From contig NZ_WXEX01000006.1 of the NCBI RefSeq assembly GCF_009877435.1, positions 1 to 64,000 of the forward strand: a stretch of DNA of 64,000 bases. The letters run 5' to 3'. The stretch is from Heliomicrobium gestii (lineage in GTDB: Bacteria > Bacillota > Desulfitobacteriia > Heliobacteriales > Heliobacteriaceae). Below the pieces are notes generated by a model that was not told the origin of the DNA, did not search any database, and was given only the letters and a program-made list of their open reading frames with translations. Of this stretch, positions 57,148-64,000 are shown in pieces. Each line of letters opens with the position of its first letter. Position 1 is the first letter of the stretch. The position numbers and the translations under genes are program-made.

Positions 57148-57810
57148 CTATTCAAAGTAAATAAAGCCGTAATCCCCTTGGTAGCCCCACTCGGCAAAGA
57201 GCCAGGCCCACTCCTCGGGGGAATAGAAGGATTCACAGGTCAACTGCCAGTTGAGCAGGTTGATCTTCTCCTGCTCGTTCCGGTAGGCTTCGACCATGAT
57301 ATAAGCATGCCGGCCGGTGACCCGCTGGATCTGCTGCACCGCCTTTTTCAGGTCATAGACAGGCAGGTTGTGCAGCGTGCCAAAGCTGATGACGAGGTCG
57401 AAGGCATCGTCGGCATAGGGGAGTTCCTGAGCCTTCCCCTCTTGCAGGAAGGGACGAACCTCCTCCTTGGCGTTCGCGACGGCATACCCGGAGATGTCAA
57501 TGCCGCTCACGACGAGGCCGGGAACGACCTGGGTCAGTTCGTAGAGCAAAAACCCTTTCCCGCAGCCCACGTCAAGCACCGCTTGCCCCGGACGCAGGGC
57601 ATAGGTCTCGGCGATCCGTTCGGCCACCTTCCGCCAGCGCCCGTCATAGCGGTAGCCGCCATAGCCGTATTTGCGATCGCCATCCCAGTAATCGAAGCCA
57701 AACTGCTTGGAGACCTCGGCGCAGTGGGCCTTGTCGATCTGGACGCCGCGGCTGATGTAATCGCGCTTCGTCCGGTTATGTAAATCAGAGACGAAATCGA
57801 ACTCCGCCAT
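57148..57810 (-). CDS. SAM-dependent methyltransferase
   Basis: A 220-aa class I methyltransferase. AVLDVGCGKGFLLYELTQVVPG is motif I (near residue 76), and FDLVISFGTLHNLPVYDLKKAVQQI is motif II. The N-terminus FVSDLHNRTKRDYISR is a recognisable lead-in of a sugar-island methyltransferase group. GGTGGAGAC precedes the ATG. The acceptor is unknown. Confidence 0.85.
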   Translation of the reverse strand: MAEFDFVSDLHNRTKRDYISRGVQIDKAHCAEVSKQFGFDYWDGDRKYGYGGYRYDGRWRKVAERIAETYALRPGQAVLDVGCGKGFLLYELTQVVPGLVVSGIDISGYAVANAKEEVRPFLQEGKAQELPYADDAFDLVISFGTLHNLPVYDLKKAVQQIQRVTGRHAYIMVEAYRNEQEKINLLNWQLTCESFYSPEEWAWLFAEWGYQGDYGFIYFE

Positions 57811-57830
57811 GTCTCCACCACCCGTCTAAA

Positions 57831-57858
57831 ATAGGACCGGTCGGGGCCGACCGGCCCC
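57831..57858 (-). terminator. GC-rich hairpin after the second transketolase pair
   Basis: Overlapping GC-rich self-complementary elements (for example 57837-57844 with 57847-57854) are followed on the minus strand by TATTTTA. It lies 21 nt past the stop of the transketolase C-terminal subunit gene, and may end or attenuate that transcript. Confidence 0.5.
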
Positions 57859-57878
57859 GGCCTCACGCCAGCCTCCGG

Positions 57879-58802
57879 TCACTTCTGCCGCACCAGGGAA
57901 CGGGCCGCCTCAGCGATATCGGCCCGCGAGACGCCGTTCATCTTCTTCACGTCGCCATGGGCGCCATAGCCCTTGCAGAAGTGATCCCTGATGCCGAGCC
58001 GGGCAAAGCGGACCATCGCGCCCGCTTCCATCAAGACCTCGCTCACGGCCGAGCCGAGGCCCCCGATGATGTTGTGCTCTTCGACAGTCAACACCGCCCC
58101 TGTCGCCTGGGCGGCCTGGACGATCAGTTCGGCGTCGATGGGCTTGATCGTCGGCAGGTTGATGACGCGAGCGCCGATCCCCTCTTGAGCGAGTTCACGG
58201 GCGACCTGCAAGGCGTCATAGGCGATCGAGCCGGTGGCAAAGAGGGTCACGTCATCGCCGCCAGTCAGTTCGATGCCTTTGCCCACCTGGAAGTCGTAAT
58301 CCTGATCATAGATCTCCGGCTCCCGACCCGTGCCCAGCCGCAGATAGACGGGCCCGTCGATGTGGGCGGCGGCGGCGGTCACCTTTTTCGATTCCAAAGG
58401 GCTGGCCGGAGAGAAGATGGTCATGTTCGGCAACACCCGCATGATCGCCAGATCCTCGATGGCATGGTGGGTCGGCCCCAGGGTGCTGTAGACACAGCCA
58501 GCGCCGATGCCGACCAGTTTCACGTTCTGCTTCTGCAAGCACACGTCATTGCGCACCTGTTCATAGGCGCGCATCGTCAGAAAAGGGATGATCGTGTAGC
58601 AAAAGGGGATCTTGCCGCAACTGGCCAGGCCAGCCGCCGCCGATACCATATTGGCCTCGGCGATGCCGAAGTTGATGAATTGATTCGGGAAATCGGCGCG
58701 GAAACGGTCATAGACGATGGCCCCGTTGTCGGCGACAAGGGCCATGATCGCCGGGTTCTCCGATGCCAGATCGTACAGCGTCGAAAGGTAAGCGTTTCTC
58801 AT
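57879..58802 (-). CDS. Transketolase-like C-terminal subunit (glycan island copy)
   Basis: A 307-aa beta-type half. FINFGIAEANMVSAAAGLASCGKIPF is the cofactor-interface segment, and VLTVEEHNIIGGLGSAVSEVL is in the C-terminal domain. It pairs with the half encoded immediately upstream; the TAG stop of that gene abuts this ATG. Its place in a polysaccharide island, with a SIS isomerase and an RfaE-like kinase, suggests it makes a ketose phosphate for a glycan sugar rather than serving central metabolism. Confidence 0.88.
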   Translation of the reverse strand: MRNAYLSTLYDLASENPAIMALVADNGAIVYDRFRADFPNQFINFGIAEANMVSAAAGLASCGKIPFCYTIIPFLTMRAYEQVRNDVCLQKQNVKLVGIGAGCVYSTLGPTHHAIEDLAIMRVLPNMTIFSPASPLESKKVTAAAAHIDGPVYLRLGTGREPEIYDQDYDFQVGKGIELTGGDDVTLFATGSIAYDALQVARELAQEGIGARVINLPTIKPIDAELIVQAAQATGAVLTVEEHNIIGGLGSAVSEVLMEAGAMVRFARLGIRDHFCKGYGAHGDVKKMNGVSRADIAEAARSLVRQK

Positions 58803-59651
58803 CTACAGGGCTCCCTTCCGGTCCAGCGCCAACTCCTGGGCGGCTATGGTCCGTTCTTCTTCGTTGGGCATGCGAACGTGCCAGAGCGGGACGCCTTCCA
58901 TGAAGGAGATCCCCTTCCCTTTGACGGTGTGGGCCACGATCAGTTTGGGCGCGCCGTCCTTGTCGATCTTGGCGCGGTCCAAGGCGTCCAGCAGGGCCGG
59001 GATGTCATGGCCATCCACCTCAAGGACCTCCCAGCCGAAGGCGCGCCATTTGTCGGCAAAGGGATCCATGGCGATGATGTTGTCCAACCGGTCCATGGCC
59101 TGCAATTTGTTGTTGTCGACGATGGCCGTCAGTTGGCCGAGACGCTGGTGGGCCGAAAACATGGCCGCCTCCCAAATGGCGCCTTCCTGGCATTCGCCGT
59201 CGCCAAGCAGGGCGATGACCCGGTTATCGGTTCCGTCCAGCTTGGCCGCCAAAGCAGCGCCGACGGCAAAGGACAAGCCATGGGCGAGGGCGCCCGTCGA
59301 GGCCTCCACGCCGGGGACCTCATGCATGTTCGGATGTCCCCCCAGGCGAGAACCGGGACGGCAGTACTCGTCCAACTCCTCGGCATCAATAAAACCGGCC
59401 TTCGCCAAGGCGGCATAGAGCGCCAGGCTCGCATGGCCTTTGCTCAAGATGAAGCGGTCCCGCCGGGGATCCTGGGGATTTCGGGGGTCATACTTCAAGA
59501 CGCCGCCGAAATAGAGCGTCGTCAAGATCTCGATGATGGACAGGGACGGGCCGATATGTCCGCCGCCGGTTTTGCAGAGCGTCTGAAAGACCGTCTGCCG
59601 CAGCTCAGCGGCGATCGCCTGCAGTCCATGCAAATCCAACTTGTTTTCCAC
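58803..59651 (-). CDS. Transketolase-like N-terminal subunit (glycan island copy)
   Basis: A 282-aa ThDP-binding half. GGHIGPSLSIIEILTTLYFGG and GDGECQEGAIWEAAMFSAHQ are the diphosphate-binding motifs, with VDNNKLQAMDRLDN following. The GTG start at 59651 has GGGAAGGTG upstream. It is similar in layout to the pair at 6.5-8.2 kb but clearly not a recent copy (for example LSIIEILTTLYF against LSAADMVTALFF). Confidence 0.88.
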   Translation of the reverse strand: MENKLDLHGLQAIAAELRQTVFQTLCKTGGGHIGPSLSIIEILTTLYFGGVLKYDPRNPQDPRRDRFILSKGHASLALYAALAKAGFIDAEELDEYCRPGSRLGGHPNMHEVPGVEASTGALAHGLSFAVGAALAAKLDGTDNRVIALLGDGECQEGAIWEAAMFSAHQRLGQLTAIVDNNKLQAMDRLDNIIAMDPFADKWRAFGWEVLEVDGHDIPALLDALDRAKIDKDGAPKLIVAHTVKGKGISFMEGVPLWHVRMPNEEERTIAAQELALDRKGAL

Positions 59652-59717
59652 ACTTGCACCTTCCCGCTGTGTATATCCTATCTCCCGCTCCGCGGTTTGG
59701 ACGATATTCCCCCGTGA

Positions 59718-60791
59718 TTAGATGAAATTGACGTGATTGCGGTTCAGGGACAGGAATGAGTTGATCAGGATGTTCCGGTCATCGTAGACGCAGTGGTGAG
59801 CGCACTCCTTCTCCGCGTCAAAGCACTGCACTTTTTGGATCGTCTCAGGCGAGAACCACACCTCTTTGAAGGACTTTTCCTTGAGGTCGCCCACGATCCC
59901 GTTTTTCAGGTATGCCTTGTCATGGCAGTAGTAGACCTTGCAGTCGGCGGCGATGACCGTGACGATCTCCTTGATGGCGCAGAACCGGTAGCCCCGTTGG
60001 AAGCTCGCCGAGAGGCTGAAGTCTTCCTCATATTTGTTGATGATCGAAAAACCGGGGCGGGCCAGTTCGGCCGTGACCCGATGCAACTGTTCGATGACAT
60101 GGGCTTTCGTTGACGCGTGATAACCATGGACATCGGTCGTGATCCGCGCCGCATATTTGATGTGGTTGACGCCCAGGTCACGAAATAGCTTGCCTGCCCC
60201 ATAGACCTGATCGGCGTTCTCCCGAGTGATGACAAAGTTGATGCCCAGTTCGCAATCGGCCGGCTTGATCTTGGCGAAACGCTCGATGTTGGCGCAGACT
60301 TCGGCGAAGGCGGTCTCAGGGATCTGCCGGTTGGCGGCGTAGAGCTTGCCATCGGCAGCGTCACAGGAGATGCGCACCCATTTGGCCTGGGTGAGGACAT
60401 CGGCGATCTCGCCGTTGAGCCGGCTTCCGTTGGTGATCACCGAGATCTCCACGTTTCTCTCCAGCAGCCCCTTCATGGCCGGCAGGATATAGGGGTAGAC
60501 GAGCGGTTCTCCGCCGCCGCTGAAGGTGACGGCCCGGACGCCCATATCGCCAAGATCGTTGACGATCTCCATCATCTTGTCATAGGGGATGTGGTTCTGC
60601 GGTTCCGCGCCCTCCAGATCGAGGTATTTGCCGGAGGCGTAATGGCAGTAGTCACACTTGTGGTTGCAGGCGTTGGTGGGCTTGATCCGGATATAGACAG
60701 GGGCGACGCGCTCCCCGCGACGGATCGCCTCCAGCTTGTCCGTATGGGCAAAGATCTTGATGGTGCTGTACGGAGTCGCTTCCCTTGTCAT
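59718..60791 (-). CDS. Radical SAM/SPASM protein ending in HVNFI
   Basis: A 357-aa protein. The cluster motif CNHKCDYC has Cys 42, 46 and 49, and AVTFSGGGEPLVYP is the SAM-contact segment. SPASM-like Cys occur in the C-terminal third (RFCAIKEIV, VYYCHDKAY, ECAHHCVYDD). The last residues are NHVNFI. The next gene also encodes a radical SAM protein ending in DHVNFI. TGGAGGTCTGACC precedes the ATG. The reaction is unknown. Confidence 0.87.
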   Translation of the reverse strand: MTREATPYSTIKIFAHTDKLEAIRRGERVAPVYIRIKPTNACNHKCDYCHYASGKYLDLEGAEPQNHIPYDKMMEIVNDLGDMGVRAVTFSGGGEPLVYPYILPAMKGLLERNVEISVITNGSRLNGEIADVLTQAKWVRISCDAADGKLYAANRQIPETAFAEVCANIERFAKIKPADCELGINFVITRENADQVYGAGKLFRDLGVNHIKYAARITTDVHGYHASTKAHVIEQLHRVTAELARPGFSIINKYEEDFSLSASFQRGYRFCAIKEIVTVIAADCKVYYCHDKAYLKNGIVGDLKEKSFKEVWFSPETIQKVQCFDAEKECAHHCVYDDRNILINSFLSLNRNHVNFI

Positions 60792-60850
60792 GGTCAGACC
60801 TCCATATTTATTCGCTCCGATGGATGTATCGATCCGGTTCCCCGTCTCTG

Positions 60851-61915
60851 TTAGATGAAGTTGACGTGGTCGCCCGGTTTTTTCAACTGTTGCAGGTAGC
60901 CGTTGATCTCGTCAAGACGGCAGATCTCCCGGCATTGCCGGATGTCCATCTGGGCGACTTTCTTCAGGCTCTCGGCCCGCCGCTCCCCTTCCCAGATGGC
61001 TGCGAAGGATTCGCTCTTCAGGCTGCCGTAACAGAAATCCTCGTCTCCCAGGTATGCCGAACATCCCCAAACATTGGCCTTGGCGTCGATATAGGCCCAG
61101 AAAGGCAATCCCCAGCAGCACTCATAGGCCTTGTCGTGCTTCAATTTCTGCATCGCTTTGGCGCGGAAGATGATCTGGAAGTCATCGCTTTTCAGTTCGG
61201 TCAACTGCCGCTCCAGCCCCAGGTGTTGCTCGTAGTCAAAGGCGGTGCTCAAGGCGGCGTGGCTTTTGGGATGCTGGGAGTAGGGTTTGATGGAGAAGTA
61301 GTCGACGCCGATCTCTTTCAATGTCTTGGCCAACGGCAAGGCGTCGCCCGTGTTTTCCGGGATCAGCAGCATCTGCACGCCGATGGTGGTTCGATAGCCC
61401 TTGTCCCGTTTCAGCGCCACGGCGTTCTGGAGGTTTTCCAGGACACGCTCAAAATCATTGCTCCGGGTGCGGTGGATGGTCTGGTATGATGCAGGGGATC
61501 CGGCGTTGACACTGAAGCGCACCCAACTGAAACAGCCGAGGCATTCCTCGGCGGCCTCCCGGGAAAAGAGCACCCCATTGGAGGTCATGGACACATCGAT
61601 GCCCAGTTCTTTCGTGCGCCAGACGATCTCCGGCGTGTGCCGGTTGAGGAGCGGTTCACCCTCGCCGGCGTACATGACACTCTTGACGCCTTTTTCGCCC
61701 ATCTCTTTCAGGTTGGACAGGATCAGCTCTTTGTCCAGGAAGACGGGACGGTACTCCATGTAATCGAGGGCGCAGAAGATGCAGCGGTGATTGCAGGCGC
61801 CGGAAGGCGCGATCTCCACATAGATGGGGTAGATGTTTTTCCCCTGCAGCCACTCGCTGACACGGGTCGGATGATATATCAGTTTATGCGTGTCAATCCG
61901 GAGTTGGTCTACCAT
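60851..61915 (-). CDS. Radical SAM/SPASM protein ending in HVNFI
   Basis: A 354-aa protein. CNHRCIFC has Cys 41, 45 and 48. SVMYAGEGEPLLNRH follows. The C-terminal Cys-rich region includes CCWGLPFWAYIDAKANVWGCSAYLG and IRQCREICRL. It ends in DHVNFI like its neighbour, and the N-terminal layout (Y[VI]xIxPxxACNHxCxxC) is also shared. The two may act in sequence or as a pair. The ATG overlaps the SIS gene stop by 7 nt. Confidence 0.87.
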   Translation of the reverse strand: MVDQLRIDTHKLIYHPTRVSEWLQGKNIYPIYVEIAPSGACNHRCIFCALDYMEYRPVFLDKELILSNLKEMGEKGVKSVMYAGEGEPLLNRHTPEIVWRTKELGIDVSMTSNGVLFSREAAEECLGCFSWVRFSVNAGSPASYQTIHRTRSNDFERVLENLQNAVALKRDKGYRTTIGVQMLLIPENTGDALPLAKTLKEIGVDYFSIKPYSQHPKSHAALSTAFDYEQHLGLERQLTELKSDDFQIIFRAKAMQKLKHDKAYECCWGLPFWAYIDAKANVWGCSAYLGDEDFCYGSLKSESFAAIWEGERRAESLKKVAQMDIRQCREICRLDEINGYLQQLKKPGDHVNFI

Positions 61916-62511
61916 CTCGCCTCACCCTTCTCTATGGCCGAAAATGTATCCAAAATGGCATGACAAAGAACCCCATGGACCGATTCGACGAGCCCATAGT
62001 GGTTCGATGGCACATAGATGTTGTAGTCGCCTCGCTGCCGCAGGGGGTTGTCAGAGGCAAACCCCGACAGGGTGAGGACCGGACAATTCCGCTCCTGCGC
62101 CACCTGTAGGGCATTCAGTATGCTTTCCGATTTTCCCGAGCTGCTGATGGCGATCAACAGATCCGTCGCTTGCGCAAACAACCGCAGCGGCCGGGCAAAG
62201 GCCTGGGCATAGCCGAAGTCATTGCTGAAACAGGTCAAGGCGGCATCATCACTGAACACCATCGCCTTCATGGCCAGCGAATTCAGACAATCGATGGCCC
62301 CATGGGCGGCGATCGCCGCGCTGCCGCCATTGCCGACCCAATAGACGGTTCCGTTGCTCTGCCGGCATCGCCGGATCCGTTCTGTTACCTCGTCGATAAA
62401 AAGCGGTTGTTCGACCTTCTCGCGCTGTATGTAATATTCCGATTGATCCAAAAGATGCTTGATCGCGTCCATGTACCGGTCAAACAGCGGTGTCACCTTC
62501 CCAACCCTCAT
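61909..62511 (-). CDS. SIS-domain sugar phosphate isomerase (GmhA-like)
   Basis: A 200-aa SIS protein. WVGNGGSAAIAAHGAIDCLN and LIAISSSGKSESILNALQVAQ carry the phosphosugar loops. It is related to GmhA (47.0 kb) in layout but differs in the NGGSAA follow-up, so it may isomerise a different ketose phosphate. With the RfaE-like kinase, SDR and split transketolase beside it, it likely belongs to a second sugar pathway. The ATG overlaps the SDR stop by 4 nt. Confidence 0.8.
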   Translation of the reverse strand: MRVGKVTPLFDRYMDAIKHLLDQSEYYIQREKVEQPLFIDEVTERIRRCRQSNGTVYWVGNGGSAAIAAHGAIDCLNSLAMKAMVFSDDAALTCFSNDFGYAQAFARPLRLFAQATDLLIAISSSGKSESILNALQVAQERNCPVLTLSGFASDNPLRQRGDYNIYVPSNHYGLVESVHGVLCHAILDTFSAIEKGEARW

Positions 62512-63500
62512 TTACTCAAATAGCGGAACCAGTCTTTGGTGGCTTCCTCGATCCGCTGGGGCGTCCAGATCGGGGCGTCTGCCCAGTAGCGGATATGCTC
62601 CAGCATCACCTGCACGCCTTCTTCGAAGGAATACTTCGGTTTCCAGCCGAGCCGTTCGCGAATCTTGGCGGTGTCGGCAAAGGTGCAGTCCGGTTCGCCG
62701 GGGCGCTTCGGGATATAGGTCACCTCGCCGCCGAGCAGTTCGACGAGACGATTGATGCTGTAGCTGTCGCCGCTGCCGACGTTCATCACCTCGCCGGAAA
62801 AGGGCGACTGGGCGGCCATCCAAAAGGCGTTGACGACGTCCTTGACAAAGGTGAAATCCCGCCGCTGCGTCCCATCGCCGACAACGGTGAAGGGCTTGCC
62901 GTGGATTTTTTGGGCCAAAAAAACGCCGAAGACGGCGCCATAGGTTCCCGAGGTGCGCGCCCGCGGTCCATAGACGTTAAACAGGCGAAGCGACAGCGCC
63001 GGCAGCCCGTATACCCTCTCCCAGTGGAGAACAGACTGCTCGCCCAACCACTTCGTCAGCGCATAGGGGTACTCCGGCGTGATCGGCGCCGTTTCAGGTG
63101 TGGGAAATTGCTTGGCGAGGCCGTAACAGGAGGACGAGGCGGCATAGACGAGCTTGCGGACCTGGTGTTTTCTCGCTGCCTCCAGCACATGAACCGTTCC
63201 GTCCACGTTCGCCCGGTAATAGGTCAAGGGGTTTTGGATCGACGGCACGATATCGGCCAAAGCAGCCAGGTGAAAGACGTAATCGACGCCTTGAAACAGC
63301 GCCTCCCACTGGGAGGGGTCGGCGCTGATGTCGACGCGGTGAAACTCCAGCGTCCCGCGCTCAGGGCGGGCAGGCAGGTTACCGAGCCTGCCGTTGGCGA
63401 GGTTGTCCAGGACGATGACATGGTGCCCCTCTGCCAGCAACAGTTCGACGAGATGACTGCCGATAAAACCGGCGCCGCCGGTAACGATAGAACGAAGCAT
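62508..63500 (-). CDS. NAD-dependent sugar epimerase/dehydratase (extended SDR)
   Basis: A 330-aa enzyme. VTGGAGFIGSHLVELL is the NAD loop, and YAASSSCYGLAKQFPTPE with YPYALTKWLGEQ carries the catalytic Ser, Tyr and Lys. LFNVYGPRARTSGTYGAV is typical of UDP-sugar 4-epimerases such as GalE, Gne or WbpP. As its neighbours handle heptose-like sugars, a role on an NDP-heptose cannot be excluded. The exact substrate is unknown. Confidence 0.82.
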   Translation of the reverse strand: MLRSIVTGGAGFIGSHLVELLLAEGHHVIVLDNLANGRLGNLPARPERGTLEFHRVDISADPSQWEALFQGVDYVFHLAALADIVPSIQNPLTYYRANVDGTVHVLEAARKHQVRKLVYAASSSCYGLAKQFPTPETAPITPEYPYALTKWLGEQSVLHWERVYGLPALSLRLFNVYGPRARTSGTYGAVFGVFLAQKIHGKPFTVVGDGTQRRDFTFVKDVVNAFWMAAQSPFSGEVMNVGSGDSYSINRLVELLGGEVTYIPKRPGEPDCTFADTAKIRERLGWKPKYSFEEGVQVMLEHIRYWADAPIWTPQRIEEATKDWFRYLSK

Positions 63501-63527
63501 GCGATCACCTGCGCTACATAAATTTTT

Positions 63528-64000
63528 TTAGATGTTCAATACGGTAGAAACAAACTTGAGCAGATCGCCCTTGCGAACGGATTGGGAATTGCCCAGGTAG
63601 TTGGAGGCGATCGATCCTGCGATGTTGCCCAACAGGGACCCGATCTCAACGGGAGCTTCCAGGTAGGCAGACATGCTGCTCAATGCATAAAAGGCGTCGC
63701 CGGCGCCAACGGTGTCGAGGACGGTCAAGGTGAGGGCCGGATGGACAAAGCGGCGCTCCTCGCGATCAACGGCGACGGAGCCTTTCGAGCCCAAGGTCAC
63801 CCATCCCTGGCGGGCGCCCAGTTGTTGACTCAGCCGGGTGAGCAAGGCGCCTTCGGCGCCGCGGGGATCGGCCATGGCCAGGCGCAGTTCCCGTTCATCG
63901 ATCGTGAAGGTGTCGGCTTTTTTATATTTCGTGATCAGGTTCATCCCGTAGTTGGCCGAATTGGTTTGGCAGTTGACGGCCAAAAAGCGCGCCTTCTCCT
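63528..64000 (-). CDS. PfkB-family sugar kinase, RfaE-like (partial, cut by window edge)
   Basis: The C-terminal part of a kinase whose start lies beyond the right edge. The visible protein has FLAVNCQTNSANYGMNLITKY, TLGSKGSVAVDREERR and the PfkB motif DTVGAGDAFYALSSMSAY. The open frame runs to the edge with no stop. The FLAVNxQTNSAN pattern recalls RfaE/HldE-type heptose kinases. No nucleotidyltransferase domain follows, so it is a stand-alone kinase. It probably phosphorylates the product of the SIS isomerase. Confidence 0.8.
   Translation of the reverse strand, partial: EKARFLAVNCQTNSANYGMNLITKYKKADTFTIDERELRLAMADPRGAEGALLTRLSQQLGARQGWVTLGSKGSVAVDREERRFVHPALTLTVLDTVGAGDAFYALSSMSAYLEAPVEIGSLLGNIAGSIASNYLGNSQSVRKGDLLKFVSTVLNI

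Noticed and set aside
13123-64000. Insertion sequences, integrase or attachment sites marking the island as a mobile element
   Set aside because: I found no transposase, integrase, tRNA or terminal repeats in the window; transfer is suggested only by composition shifts in a few genes.

Overview
The window is GC-rich bacterial DNA with a Firmicutes gene order. Beside rex it carries a minJ-like gene, ctpB, an M23 hydrolase, ftsX and ftsE in the Bacillus-type arrangement, then split transketolase, prfB with its programmed frameshift, secA and long-form hpf. GTG and TTG starts preceded by strong GGAGG-type ribosome sites are common. A GC-rich motile clostridial lineage such as the heliobacteria fits, but that is inference and no phylogenetic marker here proves it. 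Apart from rex at the left edge, every gene I can support lies on the minus strand, so transcription runs from high to low coordinates.

Region 1 (1-13.1 kb) is housekeeping: redox regulation (rex), the cell division and wall-remodelling block (minJ-like, ctpB, envC-like, ftsX, ftsE), split transketolase, release factor 2, secA and hpf. Several stem-loop terminators separate these units. Region 2 (13.1-17.8 kb) has a Maf-type (DUF115) flagellin glycosyltransferase and a glutamine-type polar amino acid ABC transporter.

Region 3 (17.8-27.3 kb) is a pseudaminic-acid (nonulosonic acid) locus: PseG, PseC, a GGAGFIG-type SDR, a DUF5610-like protein, an SpsF/PseF-like cytidylyltransferase, a PseH-like acetyltransferase and PseI. 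Inserted in it is an acyl cassette: adenylate-forming ligase, SDR reductase and acyl carrier protein. With Maf, this predicts glycosylation of flagellin by a possibly acylated nonulosonate.

Region 4 (27.3-64 kb) is a large surface-glycan island. It holds UDP-galactopyranose mutase, phosphomannomutase and GDP-mannose pyrophosphorylase, several glycosyltransferases (GT2, GT9, CgeB-like, TIGR04372-like), six methyltransferases and five radical SAM proteins. It also has a complete gmhA-hldE-gmhB set for ADP-activated D-glycero-D-manno-heptose. A second sugar-assembly group follows: a second split transketolase, a SIS isomerase, an SDR and an RfaE-like PfkB kinase cut by the right edge. Many genes overlap by 4 nt, which points to translational coupling.

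The most unusual feature is a roughly 90-residue Rossmann-like module (FG[TS]G ... DNxxxKWG ... SSYYxEIxxQL). It is attached to the N- or C-terminus of seven otherwise unrelated enzymes in the island. More divergent versions occur at the C-termini of two CgeB-like glycosyltransferases and a C-methyltransferase. I read it as a shared ligand-binding or docking module of one glycan-assembly system; its role is unknown from sequence alone.
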